A stretch of DNA of 64,000 nt from positions 1-64,000 of the forward strand of contig JBEKZV010000029.1 of assembly GCA_049509515.1 (NCBI GenBank). The letters are read 5' to 3'. Below, one piece after another: positions 1-8,262 of the stretch. Positions within the stretch are counted from its first letter, which is position 1; each line of letters starts with the position of its first letter. Made by a program: the position numbers and the translations under genes. The notes under the pieces are model-generated. The model saw only the letters and a program-made list of their open reading frames with translations, did not search any database and was not told the DNA's origin. This stretch comes from JBEKCP01 sp049509515. GTDB lineage: Bacteria; Planctomycetota; Planctomycetia; Pirellulales; Thermoguttaceae.

Positions 1-1418
1 AGGTCGAGAAAATACTTGACGTGCTGCTGGTCCACCCGCTCGACGCGGCCGGGCACGTTGTGCAGGTCCACGTAGGCCCCCGGCTCCTGGCTGTTCCAAT
101 CCTTGGGCGGCTGGCCTTCGCCCCACAGCACCACGTTGGCGTCGAACTGCCGCTCCAGCTCCATCTTGGCCAGGACCGGCTTGCCCGAGACCATCTCCTC
201 CTCGTAGAAGAACGTCTCGTCGAAGTCCACCAGGTCGTAGTACAGGACGAACTTGTCGTCCAGCCGCCGCTTGTACTGCCGGGCCACGACGCTGCCGATC
301 TGCTGATCTTTCAGCCGCCGGTGGATCGTGATGTCCTTGTCGGGGCCGACGTTCACCTCTACCCGGTCGCCGATGGGCACGTACTTGGTCTCGGTGCCGC
401 CCACGTAGGCCAGATCCTTGCTCTTGTACTCGGAAAAGAGCCTGACGGTGCCGTTGGGCAGCGGCGAGAGGCCAAGGTTCTCCATGGCCGAGAGCTTCTT
501 CTCCTTGCCCTGCTCGTCCAGGAGCTTGATGTTCTTGAAGCGGTAGAACTTCGTGAAACCCTGCCCGCCGTCGCGGTCGGAGAGCTTGTAGAAGCACTCC
601 AGCGGCACGTCGGCCACCTTCAAGGCCACCAGCCGCTTGGGTTCCTTGTCCTTGATGTCCTCGCGGCCTTCGATGGTGAAGAGGAAGTATTCGGAAAGGC
701 CCTCTTTGACGACCTCTTTCGGTTTTTCGGGGGGACGCGCCCTGCCGCCAAACCCGTGTCCTTCGCCCTTGCCTTCGGCCTTGGCCACCCTCTTGGAAAA
801 GAGTATTTGCCATTCACCCCGCTCGGTGTCACCCAGGTCGCGATAACGTAGCCCGCTCCCGGGCGCGGGCCTGCGCGCCAGATCGGCGATCTTCTCGACG
901 AGGTTGATCGTGCCCACCACCAGCCGCGTCTGGGCGTTGTCGTAGAGTTCGCCCGAGTTGTTGGTCACCCGCACGTAGCCGGTCAGGGCGAGCTTCGTCT
1001 CGTCCTCGTTGGCGATGCCGACGTAGTCGGCCGCCCAGGTGATGCCGCTGGTGAAGTAGCGGATCTCCACCGCGATCTTGCCGGCCATCTGGCTCTTGAT
1101 GTTCCACTGGAGGGCATCGTTGCGGCCGCTGGGGAACGTGGTGTCGATCAGGTCCACCTTGTCCTGGTGGTCGAGGATGCGGAACTCGATGCTGGTCGGG
1201 TCGATCAGGGTGTTGGCCCAGGAGAACTGGATGCGGTTGACGCCCTCCTTCACCGTCAGGAGCCGGTGCTCCCGCACCATGGTGATGTCTTCCGAGTTGT
1301 AGATCGTCAGTTGGGTGCCCTCCCGGGTCGGGAGGGTCACCAAGTCCACGGCGGCCGGGGAGGGGGTGGCCAGCCCGGCCAACAGGATCAATGTCAGCCA
1401 CGGCGTCTTTGTCTGCAT
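1..1418 (-). CDS. Exported DUF4139-family protein, partial (3' end outside window)
   Basis: The reading frame starts at an ATG at 1418 and runs off the left edge, so about 472 codons are visible without a stop. The first ~22 residues (MQTKTPWLTLILLAGLATP) form a signal peptide. The remainder is beta-rich and resembles the DUF4139 / mucoidy-inhibitor-like family: an early segment LTIYNSEDITMVREHR followed by a domain with 'ITWAADYVGI', and a later 'YVPIGDRVEVNVG' stretch typical of the C-terminal half of DUF4139. In this family the biochemical role is unknown; an extracytoplasmic surface role is inferred from the signal peptide. A Gly/Lys/Pro-rich linker lies near codons 205-230. The gene is divergent from the caspase-like gene at 1855. 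The family call is by pattern recognition only. Confidence 0.7.
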   Translation of the reverse strand, partial: MQTKTPWLTLILLAGLATPSPAAVDLVTLPTREGTQLTIYNSEDITMVREHRLLTVKEGVNRIQFSWANTLIDPTSIEFRILDHQDKVDLIDTTFPSGRNDALQWNIKSQMAGKIAVEIRYFTSGITWAADYVGIANEDETKLALTGYVRVTNNSGELYDNAQTRLVVGTINLVEKIADLARRPAPGSGLRYRDLGDTERGEWQILFSKRVAKAEGKGEGHGFGGRARPPEKPKEVVKEGLSEYFLFTIEGREDIKDKEPKRLVALKVADVPLECFYKLSDRDGGQGFTKFYRFKNIKLLDEQGKEKKLSAMENLGLSPLPNGTVRLFSEYKSKDLAYVGGTETKYVPIGDRVEVNVGPDKDITIHRRLKDQQIGSVVARQYKRRLDDKFVLYYDLVDFDETFFYEEEMVSGKPVLAKMELERQFDANVVLWGEGQPPKDWNSQEPGAYVDLHNVPGRVERVDQQHVKYFLD

Positions 1419-1854
1419 GGGTCAAGTCCTGGCGTCAGTACCCCAATTGTACCTTTCAGCCGATGTCGCTGTCTGCCGGTTAGACGGTCAGCAGCCGGGA
1501 ATGGTTCCCTGCCCCTGGAGACCCGTGCGGCCCCCATCCCGTGTTAAAATAGGCAATATGCCCAGTAGGGCCTCCAGAATCGCGCCCGGCGTCGTTTTGC
1601 CTGGAACGTCCTTCCGAGCCGCCCGGCGGCCGTGCGTCCGCCAGTCGTTTTCTTGCACTTCTTGTGGGCCTGTTTGAGCCGATTCTCGCCGTCGCTGACA
1701 CGACCGACTCCAAAGAGGTCCTCGACCACCGGCTCCGGTCCGGTTACCCTGGTATTCGACGAGGACGGGGATTGCACATCGTGCTGGGAGCCGGGCGTCG
1801 TCAAGGTAGCCGGGCGGCCAAGGCGGTGCGGGTGACATTTGCCGGGAGAAGGTT
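1419..1854. other. Divergent intergenic region, no gene seen
   Basis: These 436 nt separate two divergent genes. Short open frames exist on both strands but none has a ribosome-binding site, recognisable motif or codon pattern like the neighbours. A GGGAGAAGG ribosome-binding site for the right-hand gene lies at 1842-1850. No convincing promoter was identified. Confidence 0.5.
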
Positions 1855-3297
1855 ATGAAGCAGACTGCGTGCTGGACTGCGGCAGCGGCCCTGGTCGTGT
1901 GGTTGACGACTACCGACCAGGCAAAGGCCGAGGGGGGCTATTGCACCGTGGCCTCCCGGTCCACCCGCGAGGATCCACACTGGAAGCCCGTGGTGGACGC
2001 CTTGATCGTCAAGCATCAGGGCACGGCGATCACGTTCGAGACAGCGGTCCAGGACTCGTTGGCCGCCTTGCAAAAGGAACTGCCGCGATATGTGTGCTTC
2101 GTTGCCAAGCCGGCCGAAGCGACAAGGGAGTTCGTCGCCGAAGTCAATCGGCTCACTCGCCGGATCAACGATGATCCCTATACGGATGCCGTCTGGGGTA
2201 TTTTGACCGGCTACGATGCGGCCTGCGCCCTGCGCATTGCCCGGCACAAGGAACCGCTGGTGATCCGGCGAGTCGCTGCGGGGACCGAGGTGGAATTGAG
2301 GATGTGCCAGGAGGGCGTGTGGTACTGCGAGCTGAACCAGGGGAAGATGGTCCGCAAGGAACCGGGCATGAAACCCGAGCAGCACAAATGCCCGGCGGAC
2401 ACCACCCAGGCCCTCGTCGATGCCCTCAACTCATACCATGCCCAACTATTCGTGACCTCCGGCCACGCCACCGAGCGGGACTGGCAGATCGGCTTTCGCT
2501 ACCGCAACGGGCAGTTCCGCTCCCGTGCCGGGGAACTCTTCGGGCTGGACATCAAAGGCCAGCGGTTTCCCGTCCACTGCGACAACCCCAAGGTCTACCT
2601 GCCGGTGGGCAACTGCCTGATGGGCCACATCGACGGCCCGGATGCCATGGCGCTGGCATTCATGAACAGTGCGGGAGTGTACCAGATGATGGGCTACACG
2701 GTGCCGACGTGGTACGGCTACGGCGGCTGGGGACTGCTGGATTACTTCCTCGAGCAGCCGGGCCGCTTCAGCCTGGCGGAAGCGTTCTTCGCCAATCAGC
2801 AGGCCCTGATCCACCGGCTGGAGACGTATTTCCCGGGAAGTACGGCGCAGGAGGATTTGGGGCGCCCGGGCAACCGCGAGTTGCCGCCGCAAGCCCGCCA
2901 AGCCGGTTTGACCTGGGACGACGCCCGGGGACTGCTGTACGACCGGGATAACGTGGCCTTCTACGGCGATCCGGCGTGGAGTGCCCGCATGGCCCCAGGT
3001 CCGCTATCCTGGGAACAGACGCTCACCGAGAACGGCGGCGAGTACCGTTTCGAGGTCCGGCCGCTGCGCGGCGAGCGGAGCTTCGAGCCCATCAACACCA
3101 ATGGGTCGCAGCGCGGCGGTCGGCCCATCGTCCAACTGCTGCCGCACCGCCTCCAGACCCGCAGCGTTCAGATCCTGGAAGGCGCCGATCTGAAGCCCCT
3201 GGTCGCCGGCAGCTTCATCCTGGTCCCCAATCCCGGCCGGTGCGATCCCAGGCGGTCGTATCGAGTCGTGTTTCGCGCAGCCCGGGCTGGGGGTTAG
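1855..3297 (+). CDS. Exported protein with possible caspase-like (clan CD) fold
   Basis: 480 residues. Start ATG 1855 is supported by GGGAGAAGG five bases upstream. Residues 1-26 are a signal peptide (cleavage near DQAKAEG). Two motifs stand out: TSGHATERDW with His204, and VGNCLMGHID with Cys254. The order His then Cys about 50 residues later, each at the end of a hydrophobic strand (AQLFVTSGH, KVYLPVGNC), is the arrangement of clan CD cysteine peptidases such as gingipain/C25 and caspases. A segment DPYTDAVWGILTGYDAA (108-124) also resembles C25-like proteins. The substrate is unknown. The stop overlaps by four bases the stop end of the convergent isomerase gene. Alternative: a non-catalytic conserved planctomycete protein. 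The peptidase call is inference from motif spacing. Confidence 0.6.
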   Translation: MKQTACWTAAAALVVWLTTTDQAKAEGGYCTVASRSTREDPHWKPVVDALIVKHQGTAITFETAVQDSLAALQKELPRYVCFVAKPAEATREFVAEVNRLTRRINDDPYTDAVWGILTGYDAACALRIARHKEPLVIRRVAAGTEVELRMCQEGVWYCELNQGKMVRKEPGMKPEQHKCPADTTQALVDALNSYHAQLFVTSGHATERDWQIGFRYRNGQFRSRAGELFGLDIKGQRFPVHCDNPKVYLPVGNCLMGHIDGPDAMALAFMNSAGVYQMMGYTVPTWYGYGGWGLLDYFLEQPGRFSLAEAFFANQQALIHRLETYFPGSTAQEDLGRPGNRELPPQARQAGLTWDDARGLLYDRDNVAFYGDPAWSARMAPGPLSWEQTLTENGGEYRFEVRPLRGERSFEPINTNGSQRGGRPIVQLLPHRLQTRSVQILEGADLKPLVAGSFILVPNPGRCDPRRSYRVVFRAARAGG

Positions 3298-4244
3298 GTG
3301 GGCGTGCGAAACGCCTTTCGCAGGACCGCCAGGCTCTTGGGCACCGCCGTCTTCGCGTCTTCGCGCCCTTCGTACTCCAGGGACACGTAACCCCGGTAGC
3401 CGTGCCTGCGGAGCATGGCGGCGATGCGGTCGTAGTCCAGGTCGAGCGTGTACCAGGTGCCGCCGCCGTAGTACGTCTTGGCATGGACGTGGGTTGCCCG
3501 CGGTGCGATTTTCTCCAGCCGTTCGTAGGGCTGTTCCAGGAAGTTGCCGGTGTCGAGCGTCACGCCGAGCCAGGGCGAGTGGAAGGCGTTGACGATCCGC
3601 AGCAGCCCCTCGGGTGTGCGTGCCAGGCCCCAGTGATTCTCCAGCGCGAGCACCACGCCGCACTTCTCGGCCGTGGGCAGACACTGCGCGAAGGAGTCGA
3701 TCACCCACGGATAGGCGTCCTCGTCGGAGTAGCCGGGCAGAGGCGGCTCCACGCCGCGATGCTTCATCAGCTCGTCGAAGTCCTTGGTCGTCCCCCAGCG
3801 GCCGGTGTTCACGCGGATCGTGGGGATGCCCAAGCTGTAGGCCAGCTCGATGCTGGCGACGGTGATGTCGATGTTCGCCTTCCGCTCTTCGGCCTTGGGC
3901 GACACGAAGCCCTGGTGGGCGGACAGGCCGCACAGGTGGAGTCCGGCCAGCAGTGCCTGCCGCTTGAGCGACTGGAGGTAGGCGTTGTCCTTGCGGTGCA
4001 TTTGTATTTCGAGGATCTCGACGGCATCGAAGCCCATGTCGGCCGCCAAGGCGATGCAGTCCTCGATCTTCAGTTTCGAGTCGGCGCGGTACCGCCAGAA
4101 CGAGTAAGTCGAGACGGCGATGCGGTTTCCCGGTGATGCCTTGACTTGATTCTCGGGCTGCGCGGCGCGTGCGGCCCTGCTGTCGAAGGTGGCCAGCCCT
4201 GCCGCCAAAACACCCGTTTGGGCCAGGAAAGATCGGCGTTTCAT
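3294..4244 (-). CDS. Exported sugar phosphate isomerase/epimerase (xylose-isomerase-like TIM barrel)
   Basis: 316 residues. The start ATG at 4244 has AGGAGG at 4250-4255 (minus strand), five bases upstream. The leader MKRRSFLAQTGVLAAGLATF has the twin-arginine form seen on many planctomycete enzymes. The AP-endonuclease-2-type TIM barrel shows the expected metal ligands in order: Glu in LALENHWGL, Asp in VTLDTGNF, His in THVHAKTYY and Glu in VSLEYEGRED. Members isomerise or epimerise sugars or related hydroxy-ketones; the substrate cannot be read from sequence. It is convergent with the caspase-like gene and has no operon partner. Confidence 0.85.
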   Translation of the reverse strand: MKRRSFLAQTGVLAAGLATFDSRAARAAQPENQVKASPGNRIAVSTYSFWRYRADSKLKIEDCIALAADMGFDAVEILEIQMHRKDNAYLQSLKRQALLAGLHLCGLSAHQGFVSPKAEERKANIDITVASIELAYSLGIPTIRVNTGRWGTTKDFDELMKHRGVEPPLPGYSDEDAYPWVIDSFAQCLPTAEKCGVVLALENHWGLARTPEGLLRIVNAFHSPWLGVTLDTGNFLEQPYERLEKIAPRATHVHAKTYYGGGTWYTLDLDYDRIAAMLRRHGYRGYVSLEYEGREDAKTAVPKSLAVLRKAFRTPT

Positions 4245-4471
4245 GTGTGCCTCCTGTCAAGAAGTAAGGGGGATGATGATACGCGAGGACGGCGGGCCTG
4301 CCTTGCTCTCAAGGTTTCTCCTGACGTGTCTATGGCACCAGGGCCTACCGGATAGGCTCGAACTTGTCCTTTCGCGATGCCTTGCAGTTGAAACGGACCG
4401 CCAACGACATAATCATCCCGCGCCAAGCGGCAGTGCTCAACCCCCGACATTGCCGGTTCCTCCCCCCGTTC

Positions 4472-4500
4472 GTGACAACCGGCGGCCGAAAGCGTACAAT
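4472..4500 (+). promoter_or_regulatory. Sigma-70-type promoter, probably giving a leaderless transcript
   Basis: GTGACA (4472-4477), a 17-base spacer, then TACAAT (4495-4500). The ATG of the next gene starts at 4507, six bases after the -10 hexamer, which is where transcription should begin. No ribosome-binding site fits between them, so a leaderless mRNA is the simplest reading. Confidence 0.55.
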
Positions 4501-4506
4501 GCCGCC

Positions 4507-4803
4507 ATGGACGACCAAGGCTTTCCTGACGGCTCGCCGCTGCTCTGCGCCCGGTGTAGCGCGGAACTGACCCCCGGCAAGGGCGATTTCTACGTCGTGC
4601 GGATCGAGGCGTTGGCCGATCCCACGCCGCCGAGCTTCTCGGAAGAGGATCTGCAACGTGACCCAAGGGCGGAAATCGAGCGGCTGATCAATCGGATGAA
4701 GGAATTGTCCGAGCAAGAGCTGCTCGACCAGGTCTATCGGCGGCTGGTCCTCTCCCTGTGCGGGCCGTGCTACCGGCGATGGATTGAGGATCCGGTGAGA
4801 TGA
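4507..4803 (+). CDS. Small protein with two CxxC pairs (zinc-ribbon-like)
   Basis: 98 residues starting at ATG 4507, directly behind a promoter-like pair. An N-terminal LLCARCSAELT and a C-terminal LCGPCYRRW give two CxxC knuckles about 70 residues apart, suggesting a zinc-binding fold with an acidic helical middle (residues 45-75, rich in Glu/Arg). No signal peptide. Its TGA overlaps the ATG of the next gene (ATGA), so the two are probably translationally coupled. Function is unknown. Longer upstream in-frame extensions lack support because the promoter sits inside them. Confidence 0.65.
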   Translation: MDDQGFPDGSPLLCARCSAELTPGKGDFYVVRIEALADPTPPSFSEEDLQRDPRAEIERLINRMKELSEQELLDQVYRRLVLSLCGPCYRRWIEDPVR

Positions 4804-5132
4804 ACGCGCGGATCGCACACCCGCTGCTCGCCGGCCGGGAACGATTGCTCCGTGACCGCGGCGCCGCGCTGGTGGCCTGTGCTGAGTTGCTGCCCTTGCC
4901 GGACGACGTGCGTAACGGTCTGCCCGTGGGGGTCTGCATTGGCGTGGCTCTAGCGTCCGAGGTCGTGGCGGGGATCGAAAGTGGCCCGACGACGGCCTAT
5001 GCCGCCGGGTACGACCGCGCCAACGCCCTCTTGCAGCGCCTGGCGGACGGATCATCTGCGGGATCTGCATCGCCGCCTGCCCGCACACGAAGCGGTATCC
5101 GGCCGGGGATGAGCATTAGCCGGCCGGAGTGA
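4800..5132 (+). CDS. Hypothetical protein coupled to the zinc-ribbon gene
   Basis: 110 residues. The ATG overlaps the upstream stop by four bases and GAGGAT lies about seven bases before it. Residues 1-83 look globular and alanine/leucine-rich (RDRGAALVACAELLPLP, GVCIGVALASEVVAGIE); the last ~27 residues are Ser/Arg/Pro-rich and low in complexity. No domain recognised. The coupling argues that it is expressed with the zinc-ribbon protein. Confidence 0.5.
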   Translation: MNARIAHPLLAGRERLLRDRGAALVACAELLPLPDDVRNGLPVGVCIGVALASEVVAGIESGPTTAYAAGYDRANALLQRLADGSSAGSASPPARTRSGIRPGMSISRPE

Positions 5133-5232
5133 CGATGCCTGGTTCGTGACAGCAGACGCGAAGTGCCATGGAATCGGACGGTAGTCGGTTTTCTTCCCTC
5201 CACGCACGTAACTCCAACCCCCGCGAACAACC

Positions 5233-6465
5233 ATGATGAACGCCTCCCCACGCCCCGCCTGGCACCTTTCCGTTTTGCCGCTTGCCTTTCTTGCCTTCGG
5301 CGCCGGTCCCGCCCATGCCCAGGAGAAAAGCGTCCGCCCGGGCATCAACAAGACCTATGAAAATCCGGACGTCAACGAATCCGTGCGGCGATTTGAGAGC
5401 GAGAACCGCGAGGTCTTCTCGAAGCGCAAGGAGATCGTGGCGGCCTGCAAACTCAAGCCCGGCATGTCCGTTGCCGACATCGGCGCCGGCACGGGCCTTT
5501 TCACCCACCTGTTTGCCGCCGAGGTCGGTCCCAGCGGACGGGTCTACGCCGTGGACATCGCCCGGAAATTCATCGAGCACGTCGAGACGACTTCCAAGGA
5601 AGCGGGGCTGAAAAACGTAACGGGCATAGTCTGCACGCCGACCTCCACCGAATTGCCGCCAGACTCCGTCGATCTGGTCTTCATCTGCGACGCCTACCAC
5701 CACTTCGAGTATCCCCGGAAGACTATGGCCTCCGCCGGCCGGGCCCTTCGCGCCGGCGGCCAACTCATCCTGGTCGATTATCGCCGCATCGAAGGCAAGA
5801 CTCCCGACTGGCTATTGAAGCATCTGCGGGCGGGCCAAGAGGTGTTCACCAAGGAAATCGAGGCCGCCGGTTTCAAGGTCGTGGATCGAGCCGACTTCCT
5901 CAAGGAGAACTATTTCGTGCGGTTCGAGAAGGCAGGATCGCCGCCGCGCGTCTTGGTGGCCTACTACTCGCTCACGGGCAATACGGAGCAGATGGCGCGC
6001 GGGGTTGCCGAAGGGATCAGCCGCGTGCCGGGTGTCACCGCCGTGGTCAAGCCCGTCAGCGAGGTCAGCAAGCAGGACCTCGAAGCGGCGGACGGCATCG
6101 TCCTGGGCAGCCCGACCTACTACGCCAACATCCCCGGCAAGATGAAGGTCATCATCGACGATTGGTCGTGGAAGATGAAGGTGGATTTCACGGACAAGGT
6201 CGGCGGGGCGTTTTCCACCGGCGGCGGCCAGGTCGGAGGCAAGGAACACGTCGTCACCAGCCTCCTGTTGTTCATGTTGAGCAACCGGATGATCGTCGCG
6301 GGTCCGTTCTATCGGAACGAGAAGACCGGCAGCGTGTGGGGCGAACCGGGGTCGGCTGCCATGACCGGCCCGCTTGATCCCGGTGTCAGCCAACAGGAAC
6401 TCGACGGCGCACGTCGCCTGGGCGAGCGGATCGCAGGCCTGGTGAAGAGACTGGCGGCACGCTGA
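5233..6465 (+). CDS. Exported SAM methyltransferase fused to a flavodoxin/WrbA-like domain
   Basis: 410 residues. A signal peptide covers residues 1-30 (ends AHAQ). Residues ~50-225 are a class I methyltransferase: motif I VADIGAGTGLF at 80-90, an acidic strand end AVDIA near 109, and DLVFICDAYHHFEYP near 147-161. Residues ~238-408 are a flavodoxin-fold domain: phosphate loop SLTGNT at 246-251 and the WrbA/quinone-reductase-type loop LGSPTYYANIPGKMK near 291-305. Both halves look intact, so the fusion is probably functional. Methylation outside the cytoplasm is problematic because SAM is cytosolic, so either the protein acts before export, the leader is a membrane anchor, or the methyltransferase fold serves another role. 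It is convergent with the next gene, with a 12-base gap. Confidence 0.85.
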   Translation: MMNASPRPAWHLSVLPLAFLAFGAGPAHAQEKSVRPGINKTYENPDVNESVRRFESENREVFSKRKEIVAACKLKPGMSVADIGAGTGLFTHLFAAEVGPSGRVYAVDIARKFIEHVETTSKEAGLKNVTGIVCTPTSTELPPDSVDLVFICDAYHHFEYPRKTMASAGRALRAGGQLILVDYRRIEGKTPDWLLKHLRAGQEVFTKEIEAAGFKVVDRADFLKENYFVRFEKAGSPPRVLVAYYSLTGNTEQMARGVAEGISRVPGVTAVVKPVSEVSKQDLEAADGIVLGSPTYYANIPGKMKVIIDDWSWKMKVDFTDKVGGAFSTGGGQVGGKEHVVTSLLLFMLSNRMIVAGPFYRNEKTGSVWGEPGSAAMTGPLDPGVSQQELDGARRLGERIAGLVKRLAAR

Positions 6466-6477
6466 CCGCAACTCGAA

Positions 6478-7176
6478 TCATCCGCCGGGCTTGGACTCTT
6501 GTCGCCGAGCGTCGGCAAACTCGTAGAGCCGGGCGTTGCCCTGTTTGCCCACCTCGCGCACGGCTCCCGTCTGGCGGAAGCAGTAGGCAATCCGCTGGGC
6601 CGACCAGCGATTCACCCGCAGGGATTCGGCCAGGTGGCCCGTGTGGAACGGCTGCGGCATGGGGCGCTCGACCAGGCGAGCCAGGTCGGCGGCCGTCTGG
6701 AACCGGTGAGTGGCATGCACGGCCACGAGCTTCTGATCCTCGACCTGGTAGTCGTCGAGCCGCCAGCGGTGGCGTCGCCCATGGCCCGGATAGCGCCACT
6801 CCTCGATGTCGACCAAGGGCACTTCCAGCGTCAGCCGCCTGTGGGGAAACACGCCGGTGAAATGGACCAGTTCGTCGAACAGGTCCAGGAGCGCGCCTCG
6901 CTTGGGGCTCACGCGCCGCCCGGTGACCGGGCCGTCCTTGCCGGCCCGCTTCACCAGCAGCTTCTGGACGACGATCGGCTTGACCACAAGGACTGGATGG
7001 TCCCTGAGCAGGGTCTGCACCTTGTCGCGGATCGCAGCCAGCGAACCGTGCTGGATCTCCACCAGACAGCCGCCGGAGACGGCGTCGATGCGGAAGCCGC
7101 CCAGCGAGACCTCGAACTGGGCGTCCCCATCGGCGTAGAGGGTCTTCAGCGCGCGGTGAAGGGAAGTTTCCATCAT
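6478..7176 (-). CDS. Conserved protein with PD-(D/E)xK-nuclease-like N-terminus
   Basis: 232 residues from the ATG at 7176; a second ATG follows immediately at 7173, and a GTG at 7212 would add 12 residues. None has a clear ribosome-binding site. The N-terminal region contains GGFRIDAVSGGCLVEIQHGS: an Asp at the end of a strand, then ExQ about ten residues later, the spacing of the PD-(D/E)xK nuclease core. A basic SPKRGALLDLFDELVHF segment and an LRVNRWSAQRIAYCFRQTG segment (possible helix-turn-helix) follow. No partner genes. The nuclease suggestion is inference; no activity can be claimed. Confidence 0.6.
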   Translation of the reverse strand: MMETSLHRALKTLYADGDAQFEVSLGGFRIDAVSGGCLVEIQHGSLAAIRDKVQTLLRDHPVLVVKPIVVQKLLVKRAGKDGPVTGRRVSPKRGALLDLFDELVHFTGVFPHRRLTLEVPLVDIEEWRYPGHGRRHRWRLDDYQVEDQKLVAVHATHRFQTAADLARLVERPMPQPFHTGHLAESLRVNRWSAQRIAYCFRQTGAVREVGKQGNARLYEFADARRQESKPGG

Positions 7177-7465
7177 CCGGGGGGGCAACGAGGCGATGCG
7201 GTCAAACCTCACAGTATCATCGTGCCGTCAGGGGCCGGAAGTTCAGTCCGGTGCTCCAAATGTGGAAAACGCCAAGCAACATGTCCTACAATGGCGCTAT
7301 GAATGGAAGTGCCCCAGAAGTGCCTCCATGCAGTGCCGCCATGTTGCATGTTTTCTTGCCACTCCGTAAAATACGAGTGCCATACGACGACGCACGGCCC
7401 CTGAACACAAGGTCCCACGGCGGAACAACTTGGAGTTCCAACACGAAGCACAAAGCGGCGCGAAC

Positions 7466-8230
7466 ATGAATCCGCAAGAGAAGATCGCCCTCGTCACGGG
7501 GGCCAGCCGGGGCATTGGCCGGGCAATTGCCCTTCGCTTGGCGCAAGGCGGGGCATTGGTGGCCGTCAACTACCGGAAGAACGCCGAGGCCGCAGCCGCC
7601 GTGGTCCATGAAATTGCAGGGAGCGGCCGGGAAGCCTTCGCCGTGCAGGGCGATGTCGGCTCGCTGGCCGGGATTCGCCGGTTCTTCCAGGCCCTCGATG
7701 CCGAGCTGACCCGGCGACGAGACAACAACCAGTTCGACATCCTGGTGAACAACGCTGGGATAGGCAAGCAGGGGATGGTGGAGTCTACGGCCGAGGAGGT
7801 CTTCGATGAACTGATGGCCGTCAACGTTAAAGGCCCGTTCTTCGTCACGCAGCAAGCCATTCCCCGGCTTCGGGACGGCGGCAGAATCATCAACCTCTCT
7901 TCGGCCCTTTCTCGGCATCCTTACCCACGCATGGCTGCCTACTCGATGGGCAAGGCCGCCGTCAACCACTTCACCGTGATCCTGGCCGCCGAGTTGGGAA
8001 AACGCGGCATCACGGTCAACGCCATCGGCCCCGGCCTGACGGCTACGGACTTCACCGCCGACACGCGACGAGACCCGAACGTGGTCCGGCAAGTCTCGGC
8101 CCACACTGCCCTCGGGCGAATTGGCCAGGCCGAGGACGTTGCCGGTGTGGCGGCATGGCTGGCCTCCAAGGATGCCGGATGGGTGACGGGACAGTATATC
8201 GAGGCCAGCGGCGGCTCGGGACTGGTGTAG
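7466..8230 (+). CDS. SDR-family NAD(P)-dependent oxidoreductase (FabG-like)
   Basis: 254 residues. ATG 7466 was chosen because the nucleotide-binding strand (KIALVTGASRGIGRAIA) begins six residues later, where it should; an in-frame ATG at 7430 adds nothing family-like. The classical SDR set is present: TGASRGIG for the cofactor, NNAG at about residue 96, a catalytic Ser in NLSSALS and Tyr/Lys in YSMGKAA. The C-terminus GQYIEASGG is typical of beta-ketoacyl reductase-like members. The substrate is unknown. The double GNAT gene follows 32 bases later and may be co-transcribed. Confidence 0.9.
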   Translation: MNPQEKIALVTGASRGIGRAIALRLAQGGALVAVNYRKNAEAAAAVVHEIAGSGREAFAVQGDVGSLAGIRRFFQALDAELTRRRDNNQFDILVNNAGIGKQGMVESTAEEVFDELMAVNVKGPFFVTQQAIPRLRDGGRIINLSSALSRHPYPRMAAYSMGKAAVNHFTVILAAELGKRGITVNAIGPGLTATDFTADTRRDPNVVRQVSAHTALGRIGQAEDVAGVAAWLASKDAGWVTGQYIEASGGSGLV

Positions 8231-8262
8231 CGGTCGCGACCGGAAAGAGAAAAGGGCTGAAG

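Noticed and set aside
829..1425. Long minus-strand frame rich in Arg/Gly/His/Pro over the DUF4139 gene
   Set aside because: It is the shifted frame of the real gene, which starts at 1418 with a signal peptide and family-like sequence.
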